This document shows positions 21,914-33,954 of a stretch of 64,000 nt of DNA, piece by piece. Position 1 is the stretch's first letter; every line of letters begins with the position of its first letter. The notes below the pieces were generated by a model, which was not told where the DNA came from, ran no database searches, and saw only the letters and a program-made list of their open reading frames with translations. The translations under genes were made by a program, and so were the position numbers. Where the stretch lies: NCBI GenBank assembly GCA_947034885.2, contig OX344750.2:19772053-19836052 (forward strand), in the 5' to 3' direction. The DNA comes from Thuidium tamariscinum. Taxonomy: Eukaryota > Streptophyta > Bryopsida > Hypnales > Thuidiaceae.

Positions 21914-23587
21914 TTAACCCCAAAGGGTTTCTGACTATGTTTTCACCAAAAATTGCTCCAAAACCTATCATTTCTAGGACAACTACCAAATTTTAGGAAA
22001 AAAACATTTTTGGAATAATGTAACTATAGGATCTTTTAGTGCACTAGTTCAGAAAGATGTAGAAAAAATTTCAAAAAGTTTCGCTACGTAGGTTGCAAGA
22101 TATTAGTGTTTGAAGTTGCAAAAGTCCTTTTTTTTTTATTGCAAAAGTCCGAGCAGCTGCAATTTAGAAAGCCACATTTGTATGAATTTTTTTTTCAAAA
22201 TGGTTGTTACTCTCTGAATTCATTCTTCAATTCAAATTGGCTACATGCTTGAAAAATTTCAAATCATTTGGAATTGTACAACATGTAAAAAAAAATCGTA
22301 AGTAGAAAAAAGTAGAGAATGATTCAAAATACTAAAATGTTAACAATTTATTTGTTGAATTGAAAAATGCCAATTCCAATGGCTCAAATGTTGTAATAAA
22401 CAATCTACACCCAATTAAATTTTTTTTTTTCCAAAATATTGAAAATTGAGTATAATAAAGGACTTCAAAGTTCTTTTAGAGTAGAGAATCCATAACTATC
22501 CAAAAACTAAAATTCTTCATAACTTTTGACTCATTAATCCAAATGGAATGATTAAAAGCTTTCCACCTATAAATAAAAAAATAAAATCAATTTCAAATTT
22601 TTATTTTTATTTCCAAAAAAAGCAATTTTTTCTAATCTGCCCAAACTGCCCGAGTTGGGAAACAAACGACATATCATGCGATAACTTTTCAACCATATAG
22701 TCAGAAGTCACGAAAGGGTGAATGCAAGAAACACATGTACTATTTGTTGCGTTTTACTACAATATTCATGACTTTTTCTAGAGTACTTTAAAATTAGAAA
22801 ATTAATTTGAAAAAAATTTGAAAAATATGAACAATGTATAGAACTTTAAGATGAAGGTTTTCACCAAAGGAAATTGATAGAAATTTTTTCCAAATAGGAG
22901 AATTTAAAAAGTGCCAAACCTCAAGAAAATACATTCCTTCATGTTTTAATTCGGGAAAATAAGTAAAATTAAGTAAATACAAAAAATAAAAAGTGGCCAT
23001 TTGCAACAATTCTATGGAGATGGTCATTTACCAAAAAGAACACCAAAATAATATTTTATATGTTTCAAAATTCAAGCAGAAAGAAGCTCACTTTGTAGAC
23101 TTCCACACCACATAAAAATAACTTTTTTCAAAACCCCTCATGTGGAGAGATGTTAGTCTACTAGAAGACCATCTCATCCAAATTTCGTCTCAAAATCATT
23201 AAAAAAAGTACTCCTTAGTACTAAAACCTCCAAATTCTCATTTGTGACATTTAATCACTAGTACTATTTTAGTATTAAACTATTTTTAAAAATTATGAAA
23301 AAATTATATAATGTGTATGATAGACATGAGTACCTTTTTTAGAAATCTTGAGTCATTTCGAGCAAAAATGCAAAAGTTTTGGCCAAAAAAAGAATCATCA
23401 CTTAGCTTGTGATGGAAAATAGTACAAGTGTTTCTTGCATTCACCCAAAAATTGTTGGGCTTTGAAGATACTCCTCGTCCACACCTTATATTAAATTTTG
23501 GTTCCAAAACATGAAAATCTCTAGTCATATGTACCTTCCCAAAATCGCTATGTTGCCAAAAAGGCACTTCGGTCTTTTAGGGGTTAA
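21914..23587 (+). mobile_element. TTAA element (piggyBac-type), copy P3, interrupted
   Basis: It starts TTAACCCCAAAGGGTTTCTG and ends GGTCTTTTAGGGGTTAA. TTAA targets with CCC...GGG inverted ends are typical of piggyBac-type elements. The interior matches 57635-60173, with shared blocks such as GACTATGTTTTCACCAAAA, AGGACAACTACCAAATTTTA and CCATATAGTCAGAAGT. Without the 731-type copy B inside it, the element is about 940 bp, close to P1 and P2. No transposase frame. Confidence 0.65.
22716..23446 (+). mobile_element. 731-type TIR element, copy B, full length
   Basis: 731 bp, starting GGGTGAATGCAAGAAACAC and ending GTGTTTCTTGCATTCACCC. It splits TTAA element P3. At about 59140-59158 the related uninterrupted sequence reads AGTTATGAAAATTGTTGGG. 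Here the same site reads GAAA, then the insert, then AAAAATTGTTGGG. Four extra A/G bases are gained, consistent with a 4-bp target duplication (GAAA/AAAA with one change). Non-coding. Confidence 0.8.
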
Positions 23588-26328
23588 AGGTAAATAGTCA
23601 AAGGGCCATTGGACTCGAACACCAATGAGGTGGAGGCATTGTTTGTTTACCTCTTCTTGGTATGTGTCTAGTGAAAACCACTAAAATACACATCTTGCAT
23701 TTAGATTTGAGCGGTTTTTTCTTTTTCTTTTTTCTTCTTAAGTTGTGTGTCTTTTCTTGTGTTCTTTCACTCTATCATGTCTACTCTTGAATTTTGACTT
23801 CAAATTTGTGACAAATCCATTTATTTCATAATTTTGAAATTAACAATGAAGTGGTTACTATTGGAAGACCATTTTCTCACTCATAAAATACAAGACTTGT
23901 TTTCATACATGTAAACATAATTACCTTAATCATAAGATGCCAACTTTCTAAAACGTCATGTGTCCAAAAGAGTCCATCATTTGAAGCACAATATTAGTTA
24001 TGCCAAAATATAGATTTTCTTGAAGTAACCTTCACTTTCATGTTATAATCTTGCAATCTGTAAGTTGAATTGAAACCAAACTTTCTAGAGATAACAATGA
24101 CTTAGCTTTCTACAAGATCTTATGGTTAATTTTGCCTAAAAATGATTCATTACTCTTTGAGCTTCAACTCTATGTAACTTACAAAATCAAGATTGAAAAC
24201 ACCTAGCTTGAAAGTCACTAAAATTTTTAAAGGTTAAGAGTTCCTATAAACATGTTCATATTGCAAGAATTTTTTATCTTATTTCCTATCTCTAATTATA
24301 TAAGGATGATTTCTTTGGCAATACTTGTATTAATTCTCTAAAGACCTGAGATAAGTAATCAAAATACATAGGCATGTTTTTCACTTTATCCATATTTCTA
24401 AAAAATATATCATTACACATGCCATAATTGAACGTCTACTTTGTCAATTTAAATTGGTTAATTTCTATTTTGAAGAAAATAATTGCAACAAAAACTTGAA
24501 ATTTGAAGTTTTCTACTAGGATTTTGCATAAAGGCTATAGACTATAGAGCATTTCTTTTTGAGGTTTTTTAGTTATCTATCACCTTCACAAAGTTTGAAA
24601 AATGTTCTAATTTTTGTTATTTTCACATGGGCATGAACTAGTGCACACCTTCATAGCTAATTCTAAACTTTGACTAGTCTTATGATTTTGTTTAAATTTT
24701 AATATTTAATCCCATAAGGATTATAATGTACTCCAAATTTCTAGAATTGTAAATATGTATTATAAAATGAAGTTTAGAATAACAATTTAGTGATGATTCT
24801 CAAATAATAGTTGTAAAATATGATTCATAAATCATATTAATATGGTTAGATCAACTTATACACAAAACAATATTTTTCAATATAATTTGAAGCCAAAAAT
24901 TGATTGTAGATTGAATACTTGTGATTTCTATAAGAAATTTTTTCCTTTCAAGCTCAAAAAGCTCAATTCTATTTATAATAGTTTATAAGTTTTTTTGTTA
25001 TATCATTTTATTGAAGTGTCTTTATTTGGCTTGAAATCTCTTATTTTTAAAGCCAATCTACCAATATCCTTTGAATTATAAAATATTTGAAAAGAATAGT
25101 CTTTAAAATCAAATTGATCTATACTATCCAAATGTTAAAGAAGGAATACATGAATCTTCAAAAAAATTAACATATGAAAAAATGAAATTTAAAATACTTT
25201 AGATGTGTATATAACTATGTATTCATCTGTTGTTCAAAATTTGAACATCTAGTTTTTAAGGAGTTAAGCCTTTTCCTTAAAAAGAATCATACAATTAGTA
25301 CCATCGGCTACATTGATTAGACAAAATTTAAGAAAATCCAAAAATGTATATAGTGCATTGATTTTGTCCAATTAGTATAGACTAAAATATTACTATATTT
25401 TTCAATATTCCAAAAACACAAATCTTTTTAATGTCACTAATTTTGTTGGTAATACTAATTTTACCCTTTAATACTTGTAGGAGTTAGTGTAAGCTAGAAC
25501 AAGCCACATTAGAAAAGTTGAACTAGACTATTTTGGTGCTATTTTGACACCAAAGGCGCATTTTGACAATATAGGTGCCATTTTCTCCATAATCAGTTGG
25601 TATGAGAGTTGGCACCAAATATACTTGATTACATCACAATGTACCATCATGGCACCATATTCACATGCCTTGAAGTTCCTGATGCATTGCCATCGATCAT
25701 CTAATTCTAACATTTACAAGACCCTCCTATCTGTACCAATCTTGTAACCATTTCCGAAGAGTGTAAATTATAATCTTTGGGGCAAACAATTAGGTGCTAT
25801 CATTAGAGAATAACATCAAGTTCACATCTCTTTGTGGATGGTTTAAGGTTGATGAAGACATGGGATTAATAAATGCAATTGGTTTAGGTAGGCTAACTTG
25901 TGAATAAATGCTTGTCAAAATCAAATGTAACTTCAAACACTAAAAGAGGTGCCATGATTTAGAATGTTAAATTAATTTTTTTAAAGCACTTATTGAATGA
26001 TCAAACGAGATTGGGGTGGAAGGTCACTAATTTTAAACCTTTCTAAGATGGCTATGACCCCACCTACTAATGGTTTTATACTTTTGCACCAAAAGTGTTT
26101 GAGAAATTCATGTCAATTTCAATTCTTATTAGATTATTATGATTTGACTTGTATTTCAGCCAATTCAACATTTCAACTTATTTTATCTGCGACAAATACA
26201 GACAACAATAGGCATATTGCACAGGATACCCAAATCGAAAATTTTGGTGGTCAAAAGTTGTTTCACCACAATTTGATTTCATATAGTAGAGGCCTACATT
26301 ACAAGAAAATTTACAATTTTTTTAATTT
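23588..26328. other. AT-rich intergenic DNA, nothing recognised
   Basis: About 2.7 kb. GTTCGAGTCC on the minus strand near 23605 resembles a tRNA or SINE B-box but has no partner A-box. At 25540-25590 there are two or three CATTTTGACA words like those inside 17041-17287. A 111-codon frame at 25997-26332 runs into the next element and is not recognised. Confidence 0.4.
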
Positions 26329-27305
26329 TTAACCCCTCAAGGCCCCTAGCAAAAACAAGTTTAAAAACATTGTAGCTCTTGAAGCCTTATAAATCTAAAT
26401 GTCACTAAGCTATACAAATCTCAACCGTACAATCTTGTAGTAGACATGTTGTAGATGACATGTACAAAATTTGGAGTCATTTGACCGCATAGATTGCAAG
26501 ATTATAATGTTTTAGTGCTAAAAATGAATGCTGAAATTTTCCCATAAACACATTTGGAGGTGAAATTTGATTTCTAAACCTACTCAAATGAAAAAACTTT
26601 AGACTACAAAGTAATTCAAAACTAGTATACAAACACATTGGTGGGAAAAAAATCCACTCAATTGACTCATTGTGTCTACAAAACAACTTTGAAATGTCAA
26701 AAATTAGCAAGAAAAACTACAAAAACTACATCTAAGGCTGAACCTCCCTCTACTAGAATGCTTCTCGGTCACTCATAACTTCTTGGATTGACATGAAACT
26801 TTAGCCACACAAACTAGACTAGTATGCACAACTTTTCCAACCACCTTTTATTGAAAATGGACTCTGTATGAAGAAGAAACAAGCCGTCAAAGTTTACTAT
26901 ATTCCAAAAATAGTAGGATTTTGAACTTTGAATTGCTCCCATTTATTCAAAACAACTTGAATTGACACGAAAATTTTACCACACAAACTAGACTTCAAGG
27001 GAAACAAAAACCAACAAACTTTATTGAAAATGATCATTTGATGAAAGAGAAACAAGCCCCCAAAGTTGCAGCCCTAAAATGCAGTTTCTGAACTCACATT
27101 GAACTTGCAAACTTTGATTGGGTTCCACAAAGTCATCACCTTTTTGATTGATTTGAAAATTTTAGCACACAAACTAGGAGACAATGCGTAACTTTCCCAA
27201 CAAGTTTGATTGAATTTGGACATTTCATGCAAAAGTTATAGCACTTTGAATTTGACTGAAAACTTTGAGAGGCGCTTTTGTGCCCCTTGGGTGTTGAGGG
27301 GTTAA
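26329..27305. mobile_element. TTAA element (piggyBac-type), copy P2
   Basis: 977 bp. It starts TTAACCCCTCAAGGCCCC and ends GGGTGTTGAGGGGTTAA. A TTAA at each end and CCCCTCAA/TTGAGGGG termini fit piggyBac-type insertion. The interior holds two rough internal repeats of a 'GACATGAAAMTTTAGCCACACAAACTAGAC' theme, the second near 26950 and a third near 27170. A diverged truncated relative is at 6105-6930. Non-coding. Confidence 0.65.
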
Positions 27306-29473
27306 TCTGCAGAATACTAAAGAAATAATTAGTAAGTCGGAATGGAAGTTTGGAGCTGAGGCACCATAGTTAGCTACTGTATCATATTCCATCGTGTGCA
27401 GAACGGAATGGGGCAGTAGCCACCATACTTGTCAGATTCATACGATACTGTTGAGAACTGACTGGCCATAAGAAGTTGTTTTGGGAAACCTTGCATTTCA
27501 CCTTCAGTCCCACAGTTCCACCTCCCTGACCCACCTCAGTAGACTGATAACCTTAACTCTTTATTGCAACGCAGCTCCCATTTATTGCAAGCTTTCCTTT
27601 CCATAAAATAGTGGTGGTGGAATGGTGGATAGTGAAGGTGGGTTTTTTTATTGCCTTCATGAATATTGTCGAAGAGCATTGCCGCCCACGTGTTCTAGGC
27701 ATGGTTGGAATGCCTCCTAATGGATCCTCCACAATTTCGCACTCCCCATTGTTGCTCTCCCTATAGAGTGTCCACTCAACACCTAGGGGCCTCTTTGGTC
27801 ATACGAAACGATGGATTGAGGAGAATATTCATCTTGACTTCTTGTTTGAAGATGCTAAAATAAATCCTTGCAACACTAGGTGACAATTCACTAGTGGAAA
27901 GCAAAAGCAAGAAGCCACCTCGTGGCTTTTTAAAATTGACAATTGCATGAAGTTACAACACTTGATGACTGACAGTGAGGGTTTTAACTCTATGTATAAC
28001 TTTAGAGCCTTCAACAATGGATGACGGTGAGGTTTTAGCTCTATGTATAATTTTAGAGCCTTCAACAATGGCTGATGGCGAGGATTTTAGCTCCATGTGT
28101 CATTTTAGAGCCTTCAACAATCTACTACTGAAGGGCATCATTTCTCACGTCTTTGGGTGGCAATGCTCTAACTAGGATATGGTCCTCCTCAAGCTGGGAA
28201 GGTATTATTTTTCCTTAACCCTAAAAAGATGGAACCATAAATGTTGATTTTACGCACCCCCCCTTCATCTATCACTCAAATTGTTGCCATTTTTCATTTA
28301 GATATGTTTAAAAATTTTACATTTACTTTTCAAAAATGAAACTACATGTCTTCTTTTACTTTACAAAAAATTTAGATTTTTTTTGGTTGAAAATTATTTT
28401 TTTGTGAGAATTTTTGTAGAAGAAGTGAAGAAAAGTCACATCAAATGAAAAATGATTCAAAAAAATCTGAAAATTTCACTACATGTATATACTACAGTGA
28501 CAAACATCATAGTTGTAGTATACATCAAACTTCTATATCATTTTGTAATTAGAATTTGATAGACATCAAAAATACATCCAAAGTTCAAATTGCAATAAAA
28601 ATTTGAATCCTAGGATTTTTTTTCAAAATTCATATTAGAGTAGAAACTAGAATAGACGACTTTCATTTTGTTAGTTGGTCTCAAATTCAAAAAATATTAT
28701 TTTTGTGAAGAAATTTTAGATTTAAAGCAAGAAGTAGCAACTTCCAAAAATACACTAGAATGGTATAATGACATATTTTGTGATTTGTTTTTTTTACTCA
28801 CCTCTTATTTATGTGAAAACGATAAACACTAGCAAGACTACAAATTCAATTAAGCCGGTACTCTTCATAAACCTCCATGAAAGGTCAACAAGGAAAAAAA
28901 TGGATGAAAATCCACTTTCAGTCTCCCTACATACCACAGCATTGTCATCTGTGAGAAGCCACAAAATGGCTGTGTCACCGTTATTGGGTTAAATGCCTAA
29001 AAATAACTTTCAAGTTGATTCAAGTTTTGGGGTTGGGGAAGGAGTCATATGAGATCATTTTGTTTGTGTAGGGATCCCCATTTCAAGGATGCAAATGGAA
29101 CTCCTGCCTCATTGGGAAACAAACCTATGTTTGAAATGAATTGTTTCTCTGCATGCTCCCCATAAAATAAAAACCAAATAGGAAAGGAAGTCCTGTTTTC
29201 CAGAAGAAGAAAAGCAATTCACTGAATTATTCTGCCAAAAACATGAACTTAAATAATCCAGAAAAAGAAAGTGCAAGGCATCCGTCTCTGTCACATGCAA
29301 GTACTTTCAATCAATCAAGCCTGGCTAGTACCATATTTAAAGTGAGTCTACTTATGACAACCCAAATACCATCAAGCCCATCGCATATAAAATTGTTTAA
29401 ATGGTGTACATACCCAAATCTCAAATGTGCTTTACTAGAATATTTTTGTCTGTGATGGGTTGGATGGCATTTA
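27306..29473. other. Mixed-composition intergenic DNA
   Basis: G+C is somewhat higher in 27340-28200. It includes the 51-bp tandem described separately and a short inverted pair around 27372-27425 (GTTAGCTACTGTATCATATTCC against GGAATGGGGCAGTAGCCACC). 28260-29470 is AT-rich without recognisable elements. No gene can be supported. Confidence 0.4.
27967..28128 (+). repeat. 51-bp tandem repeat, three units
   Basis: Three head-to-tail units of 51-52 bp, each with TTTTAGAGCCTTCAACAATG. Since 51 is a multiple of three, one plus frame (27975-28175) reads through as a 17-residue repeat resembling DGEVLALCIILEPSTMA. No protein family is recognised and the frame is only 66 codons, so the open frame may simply follow from the repeat. 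Confidence 0.85.
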
Positions 29474-29603
29474 GAGCAGCCCCACAGGCCCACGGCCAAA
29501 CAACACTGTAAGTGTTGTAGGCCATTGATCTTCTTCTGACAAAGAGGATCAGTGGCCCACAACACTTACTGTGTTGCTTGGCCGTGTCCTTGTGGGGCTG
29601 CTC
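29474..29603. mobile_element. Tourist-like hairpin MITE
   Basis: 130 bp forming one hairpin. The left arm GAGCAGCCCCACAGGCCCAC pairs with the right arm GTGTCCTTGTGGGGCTGCTC, and the inner blocks CAACACTGTAAGTGTTGT, GGCCA and GATC pair as well, roughly 85% or more overall. It is flanked by TTA on both sides (29471-29473 and 29604-29606). A TTA target with GAGC-type ends fits PIF/Harbinger-derived Tourist MITEs, which are common in plants. Such hairpins can be sources of small RNAs. A minus frame of 84 codons through it is a shadow. Confidence 0.8.
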
Positions 29604-30002
29604 TTAACATTTTAGTCTGTTATATATAAACTTATTTTAAATCAAATAACCAATCATTCCAACAAATAAATCAAATGCACGTGATAAAGAATATAGTTTC
29701 AATAATGAAAGCGTAGCAAGTGCACCCAAAGATAGAAAAAGCACAACTTGGCCCATGACAATGTTTACCAATGAGGCAGGAGTCTCTTTTTCATTTTTGG
29801 AAAGGAGATTCTAATAATAAACAAAATTGTCTAACATGGCTCTTCAACCAACCTTAGTCCTTGAATTACCTCACTAGTCGATCTTCCCAACTATCTAGCA
29901 AAATATAATACCTTCTAAGTAGGAGGGAAGACCATTGCTTGACTATACGATTGGTTATGTAGTCGACCTCTGATGGATTGAAGATTTAAAGTAGGCAACA
30001 TA
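29604..30002. other. Intergenic spacer
   Basis: AT-rich, with nothing recognised. Confidence 0.4.
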
Positions 30003-30356
30003 AGAGGATTTTCAGCTGTTGTACAAGACTGCGAGTTCCCAGACGCTCGGAATGCATTGAGAACGTTGGGAACGTGATGCTGATGTGGTCGAGCGACTGC
30101 CACGTCAGAAAATACTATTTTTTGATTAATTTTAATTAATTATTAATTATTTTTTTTAAATTTTTTTATTTTTTTATTTTTTAAAATCATTTTTTTGCTC
30201 TTTAGTACATTCTGAAGTTTTTTTTAATTTTAAAATTTTTTTTTTTTTTTTTCCAAAATTCCAAAATTCAGACCAGCAGGGGGCTGGTCTGCAGCAGTGG
30301 GAACAATTTCGGGGAACACCCCTGAAACGGTCTTCTGGGGGCCCAAAAATCTTCTT
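30003..30356 (-). mobile_element. Repeat family C, internally deleted copy, inverted
   Basis: 354 bp, in the opposite direction to 19232-19866. It starts AGAGGATTTTCAGC and ends AAAATCTTCTTATG; with the preceding CATA the ends form the inverted pair CATAAGAGGATT/AATCTTCTTATG. It keeps the GACTGCGAG, TTTTCTGACRTGGYAGTC (reversed), AT-rich and CCCCAGAAGACCGTTTCAGG (reversed) blocks. It lacks the ~260-bp GC-rich part of the long copy, so one is a deletion derivative of the other. Confidence 0.6.
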
Positions 30357-31356
30357 ATGATCGTGACTCCCATAGAGGCAGAGACATCACTTTTTCTTTA
30401 TTAGATTGATATCTTCTTCTTGACAAATGAAAAGACATTCCAAGACACCAAAAAATGCAACATTTGAATGGTACAATATATGCAAAAGTTGTAAAGGATT
30501 AAATTATTTTTTACAGAAGTTGTTCTCGAGTGATTTCTTCAATTGTAAGAACATATTGATTTACTAGATATACGCAGAGAGGGAGGATCTATTCAAGTGC
30601 TACAGGCCCAGCGCGGGTACTATTTTTTTAATTTTTTGAAACAAACGAGAGAACAGTGCGATTTCGCGTGTGCCCGATGAGAGCCCGCTCCGGATCTCCT
30701 CGTCCGCCACCGCCAAGCTCGTGAGGAGGGACTCCCTGTCGTCGTTCCCAACGCGTGCGAAGACTTCTGTGGGCCAGGGAAGCTGGGCAGAAAGAGGCAG
30801 GCGTCAGCTGCAGACGGGGTACCGTAAGTTAATATAACTGGAAAAAATGAAGAGAGTGGGGAAACAGGCGGTAAAAGCTACTTCCTATTTACTTTCTTGT
30901 AATGCTGTGGGGTGTGTGGAACCGACTCTGCCCCACTTGTTTCTTTTGAAAAGAAACAAAGTAAAACAACAGGAGAGGTGAAAACCAGCTGTGGATAATC
31001 GGAGTTTCGCGTGACGAATCTAGCTAGGCTGCCGGGCACCGAGGTGGAGTGCAGTGCGCGCCCCTAGAGTCTGGGCGGCCTGCTTCGATTCGCCCCCGTC
31101 TGCGGAGGTTTCTAGCTTAGTACTGTTATGTTATCAGGCATTCAGGCACTGCAATCAGTCACTCAATCTCGCAACCATCTCTAAGTTGGCTCGAGACTCC
31201 CTCCAAGGAGCAAGGTAGTGTTTGCATGCCAGGTTGTTTCTAGGGTACTCAGTTTGTTCGATCGTGGGTGTGTGCGAAACTGATACATCGATCGAGCCAG
31301 ACGAAGTTCTGATTGGAGCAAGCTGACAATCAAATCGGGTACTCGAGTCTCTCTCA
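30357..31356 (+). promoter_or_regulatory. Upstream region of the WRKY gene
   Basis: Composition changes sharply from AT-rich to GC-rich near 30600, which marks the edge of the gene locus. A strong donor-like ACC|GTAAGT at 30824 and a good acceptor TTATGTTATCAG ending at 31137 would define a 314-bp intron in the 5' untranslated region. That is a guess from consensus only. There is no convincing TATA box. The 200 bases before the ATG contain short CT-rich runs (GTCTCTCTCAATGG at the start). Confidence 0.4.
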
Positions 31357-33954
31357 ATGGCCCGGGTGCCGAAGGCGGCGATTGATTCGAGTGAGAGGAT
31401 GAGCAATTCGGGGGAAGAAGTGGGAGCTCAAGATTCCTCGAAAGATCAGTTGGCTTGGGCTCAGTATCTGCCTGACGCGCAGTACTTCGATTTGAGTTTG
31501 TTTTCTCCGAAGGGGTTGATTTCTCCTCGTGGGGAGATGGGCATATTTTCCGACCTGGGGATGATTTGTCCCTCGCCCTTGTTTTCGGGGGATCAACTGA
31601 AGTTTCTGCAAACCTGGAGTCCCAAGGTGAACAATTCGGAGGCTTCGGTGGGCGTGAACGCTCCAGCAGTGGAAGCTCACGATCAGTTGAAGCCAACGCA
31701 AAGTTCGGACTTGGCAGCAGTGGCAAGAGTCAGCCATTCCGAGTGCGTGTCGACGACGTCCTTGAGCGGCGACAGTGATCCGTCTAGCAGCAACGAGCTC
31801 AGCAAGGTGGGGACCAGTGAATCCACGGGCTCGGGGGTGGATGCGGGCAAGGGGTGCAAGCGCAAGTCCGTCGATCGAGACGAAGAGGCGAACGATGGGA
31901 GTGATGGAGAGGATATGGAAGTGGAAAACCACGGGCACAAGTCGTGAGTAGCTAGACTCTTCTTTTGGCAGACTTCGGTTTCGACTTTATTACTTGATCA
32001 CAAACTGACCTTGAATAGTGTACAGGATCGAAATCAATGTGACTTTCTCCTCGTCGATTACTGATTCTCAGACTAGGCGGGTTCTCATTTTTGTGCAAAT
32101 GTGCTGTGATACGATTGGCAGGGTTAAGCAGAAGTCGAAGGGTCCGAAGAGGTTGCGTGAGCCCCGTTACTCCATCCAAACAAGGACTGAGGTTGACATC
32201 ATGGACGACGGTTACAAATGGCGGAAGTATGGCCAGAAGCCCGTGAAGAACAGCCCGCATCCAAGGTATTGCCTGTGCACAGCTACTCTCCCTTGAGTGT
32301 TTGTCAAAGACTAGCCATGTAACTAGCTCTCCTAGTACTTGTGAGGTCCATTAGAAACTCGCAACTGTCTTCTTCGTAAATATACAGTCTCACGAAGAAG
32401 ATACTTCTCGATGTAAATTTAATGGTCTTTTCCTAAACTATCCGAAATTCATTCATGAACACTGCCTAGATTGTCTCACAGGATTTGACATTCATGGTTT
32501 ACAATTGAACTAGGTCTGGTTTACATCTTGGACTCATCATAGAATGATGTGAAATTTCATAAGGGCGCCTAAACAAGTGGCAATATATCTCTTAAAATTT
32601 GGCCATTCTACCTAGTAGGATGCTCCAGACGATAGTTTATAATAGTTTCTCGCTACTCAGATTCACGGATAATGCTTTAGGGAATGATATGTCTGTACTC
32701 AGTGCACCAATTTTCATAATTAGCATCGTATACAAGGTCTGAGATGCGGACTGTAGATAACACATATGATTGCAGCGCCGACCAGGTCAATTACAGGTCA
32801 CTAATTATATTTGGTATCTACACTGATCGAATCCGTTAACCCTGGCTAATTTTGCATTGTCGAAGTTAGCTTGTTCAGAGTCTCTGATTTAACGTCATTT
32901 TCGACTTTTCGTTATAATGGCGATATTTCACCAACCAAGAATTTTGAAATATAACTTCACGAAGGTCTAATTTTGAGGCCACAAATTAAGGAAGGCATAG
33001 ATTTTGGTTTAGGTTTTGGTATAGAATATCGCCTATTCAACGAAGTTGACCTTACGCATAGACTATCAAACCTAAGAGTGTGGTTTTCGAGTTGTGGATT
33101 CTCCATTTAACATGTACTGTACGGAACGGATAATGTGCAGAAACTATTACCGCTGCACAACGCCCAATTGCCCTGTGCGGAAGCGAGTGGAGAGGTCGAC
33201 GGAGGATTCCGGCCTGGTCGTCACGAGCTACGAAGGCACCCACACGCACCCCAAAGTGACGCAACCGAAGAGAACGCCCTCGGGCAACTACGCCGCTTAC
33301 GAGCCTGCCGAAAGCCTGTCCGACGCCTTGAACCAGCTCAACCACAGGCAGCAGCAAGCTGCCACGAACTCGACGACGCCCCCTCTGCCCCCGAACAGCC
33401 TGGGTGCCATGCCCAACATGAGCCAGCTCTTCTCCGGATGGCCTTCCGGCTTCATGAACCGGCCAGCGGCCATGCCCCCCATGGGGCCGTCTCTCCACGA
33501 CAACGTGGGCCTCATGATGGCGTACCAGATCGTGAAATTGCAGTGGGAGTTGCAGTCCAAAGTCCAGCAGTTCATGAGTTACAATGCCCAGCAGGGCTTC
33601 GGAGGTGCCATGCCGAAGATGAATCCTTTTATGAATCCTTTTCTGGATCCTCTCGCCTCAGCTTTTCCAGATTTCAGCGGTTTGCTGTCCAGCTTTGGTG
33701 AGGGCTCGGAAGCGGAAGAGTTTGAGCGACCGAAATTGCCAAAAGTATCTGAATCTTTGCCGAGTAGCCTTCTTTCACGACGTGCGGCCCTGAGAACAGG
33801 CAGCCCACTGAATCCAAACGTGCAGAATGCTATGAAGATGCAACAGCTGATGAGCCAGGCGATGGCTGGCTTTCAGCAAGCCGCGCTAGATCAACAGGAG
33901 AGTTTAGGTGAAATTGCGGATCAGGGCCTTGTCCAAGACCGTCGTGCTCAATGA
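31357..33954 (+). CDS. WRKY transcription factor, group IIc type
   Basis: Coding parts are 31357-31943, 32122-32265 and 33141-33954, giving 514 residues. Both introns are GT-AG and phase 2, and the three frames join without a stop. The single WRKY domain spans about residues 217-280: [12 protein letters not shown] (224-235) binds the TTGAC core of W-boxes, and C249, C254, H278 and H280 form a C-x4-C-x23-H-x-H zinc finger. That spacing, and an intron splitting the Arg codon of the conserved Pro-Arg (243-244), are group IIc traits. Basic runs KGCKRK (165-170) and [12 protein letters not shown] (198-209) suit nuclear import. The N-terminal 195 residues are Ser- and acid-rich. The C-terminal 230 residues are long for this group, with a short QQQ run and Met/Pro/Phe-rich [12 protein letters not shown]. 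The start is the first ATG in the frame; Met15 is an alternative. The target genes are unknown. Confidence 0.93.
31944..32121 (+). other. WRKY gene intron 1
   Basis: 178 bp, donor GTGAGTAG, acceptor TTGGCAG. It splits a Ser codon (TC|G, residue 196) in phase 2. Retaining it would end translation at once, because the exon frame meets TGA at the junction. Confidence 0.85.
32266..33140 (+). other. WRKY gene intron 2 (conserved PR-type position)
   Basis: 875 bp, donor AG|GTATTG, acceptor AATGTGCAG. It splits the Arg codon (AG|A) after HP, between the WRKYGQK half and the zinc-finger half of the domain. This position is shared by most single-domain WRKY genes. Two W-box cores lie inside (GGTCAA at 32785-32790 and TTGACC at 33046-33051). 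About one is expected by chance in this length, so self-regulation is no more than possible. Confidence 0.88.

Noticed and set aside
23600-23640. tRNA or SINE B-box-like GTTCGAGTCC on the minus strand
   Set aside because: No A-box at the right distance and no cloverleaf can be drawn.
31181-31938. Long minus-strand frames (181 and 194 codons) opposite WRKY exon 1
   Set aside because: They are shadows of a GC-rich exon. The plus frame joins cleanly by splicing to the WRKY domain.
32785-33051. W-boxes in intron 2 as evidence for self-regulation
   Set aside because: Two hits in 875 bp is close to the chance number for this short motif.
33052-33701. Frames of 148 and 188 codons overlapping WRKY exon 3
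   Set aside because: Wrong phase or strand relative to the zinc-finger half of the domain. Low-complexity products.
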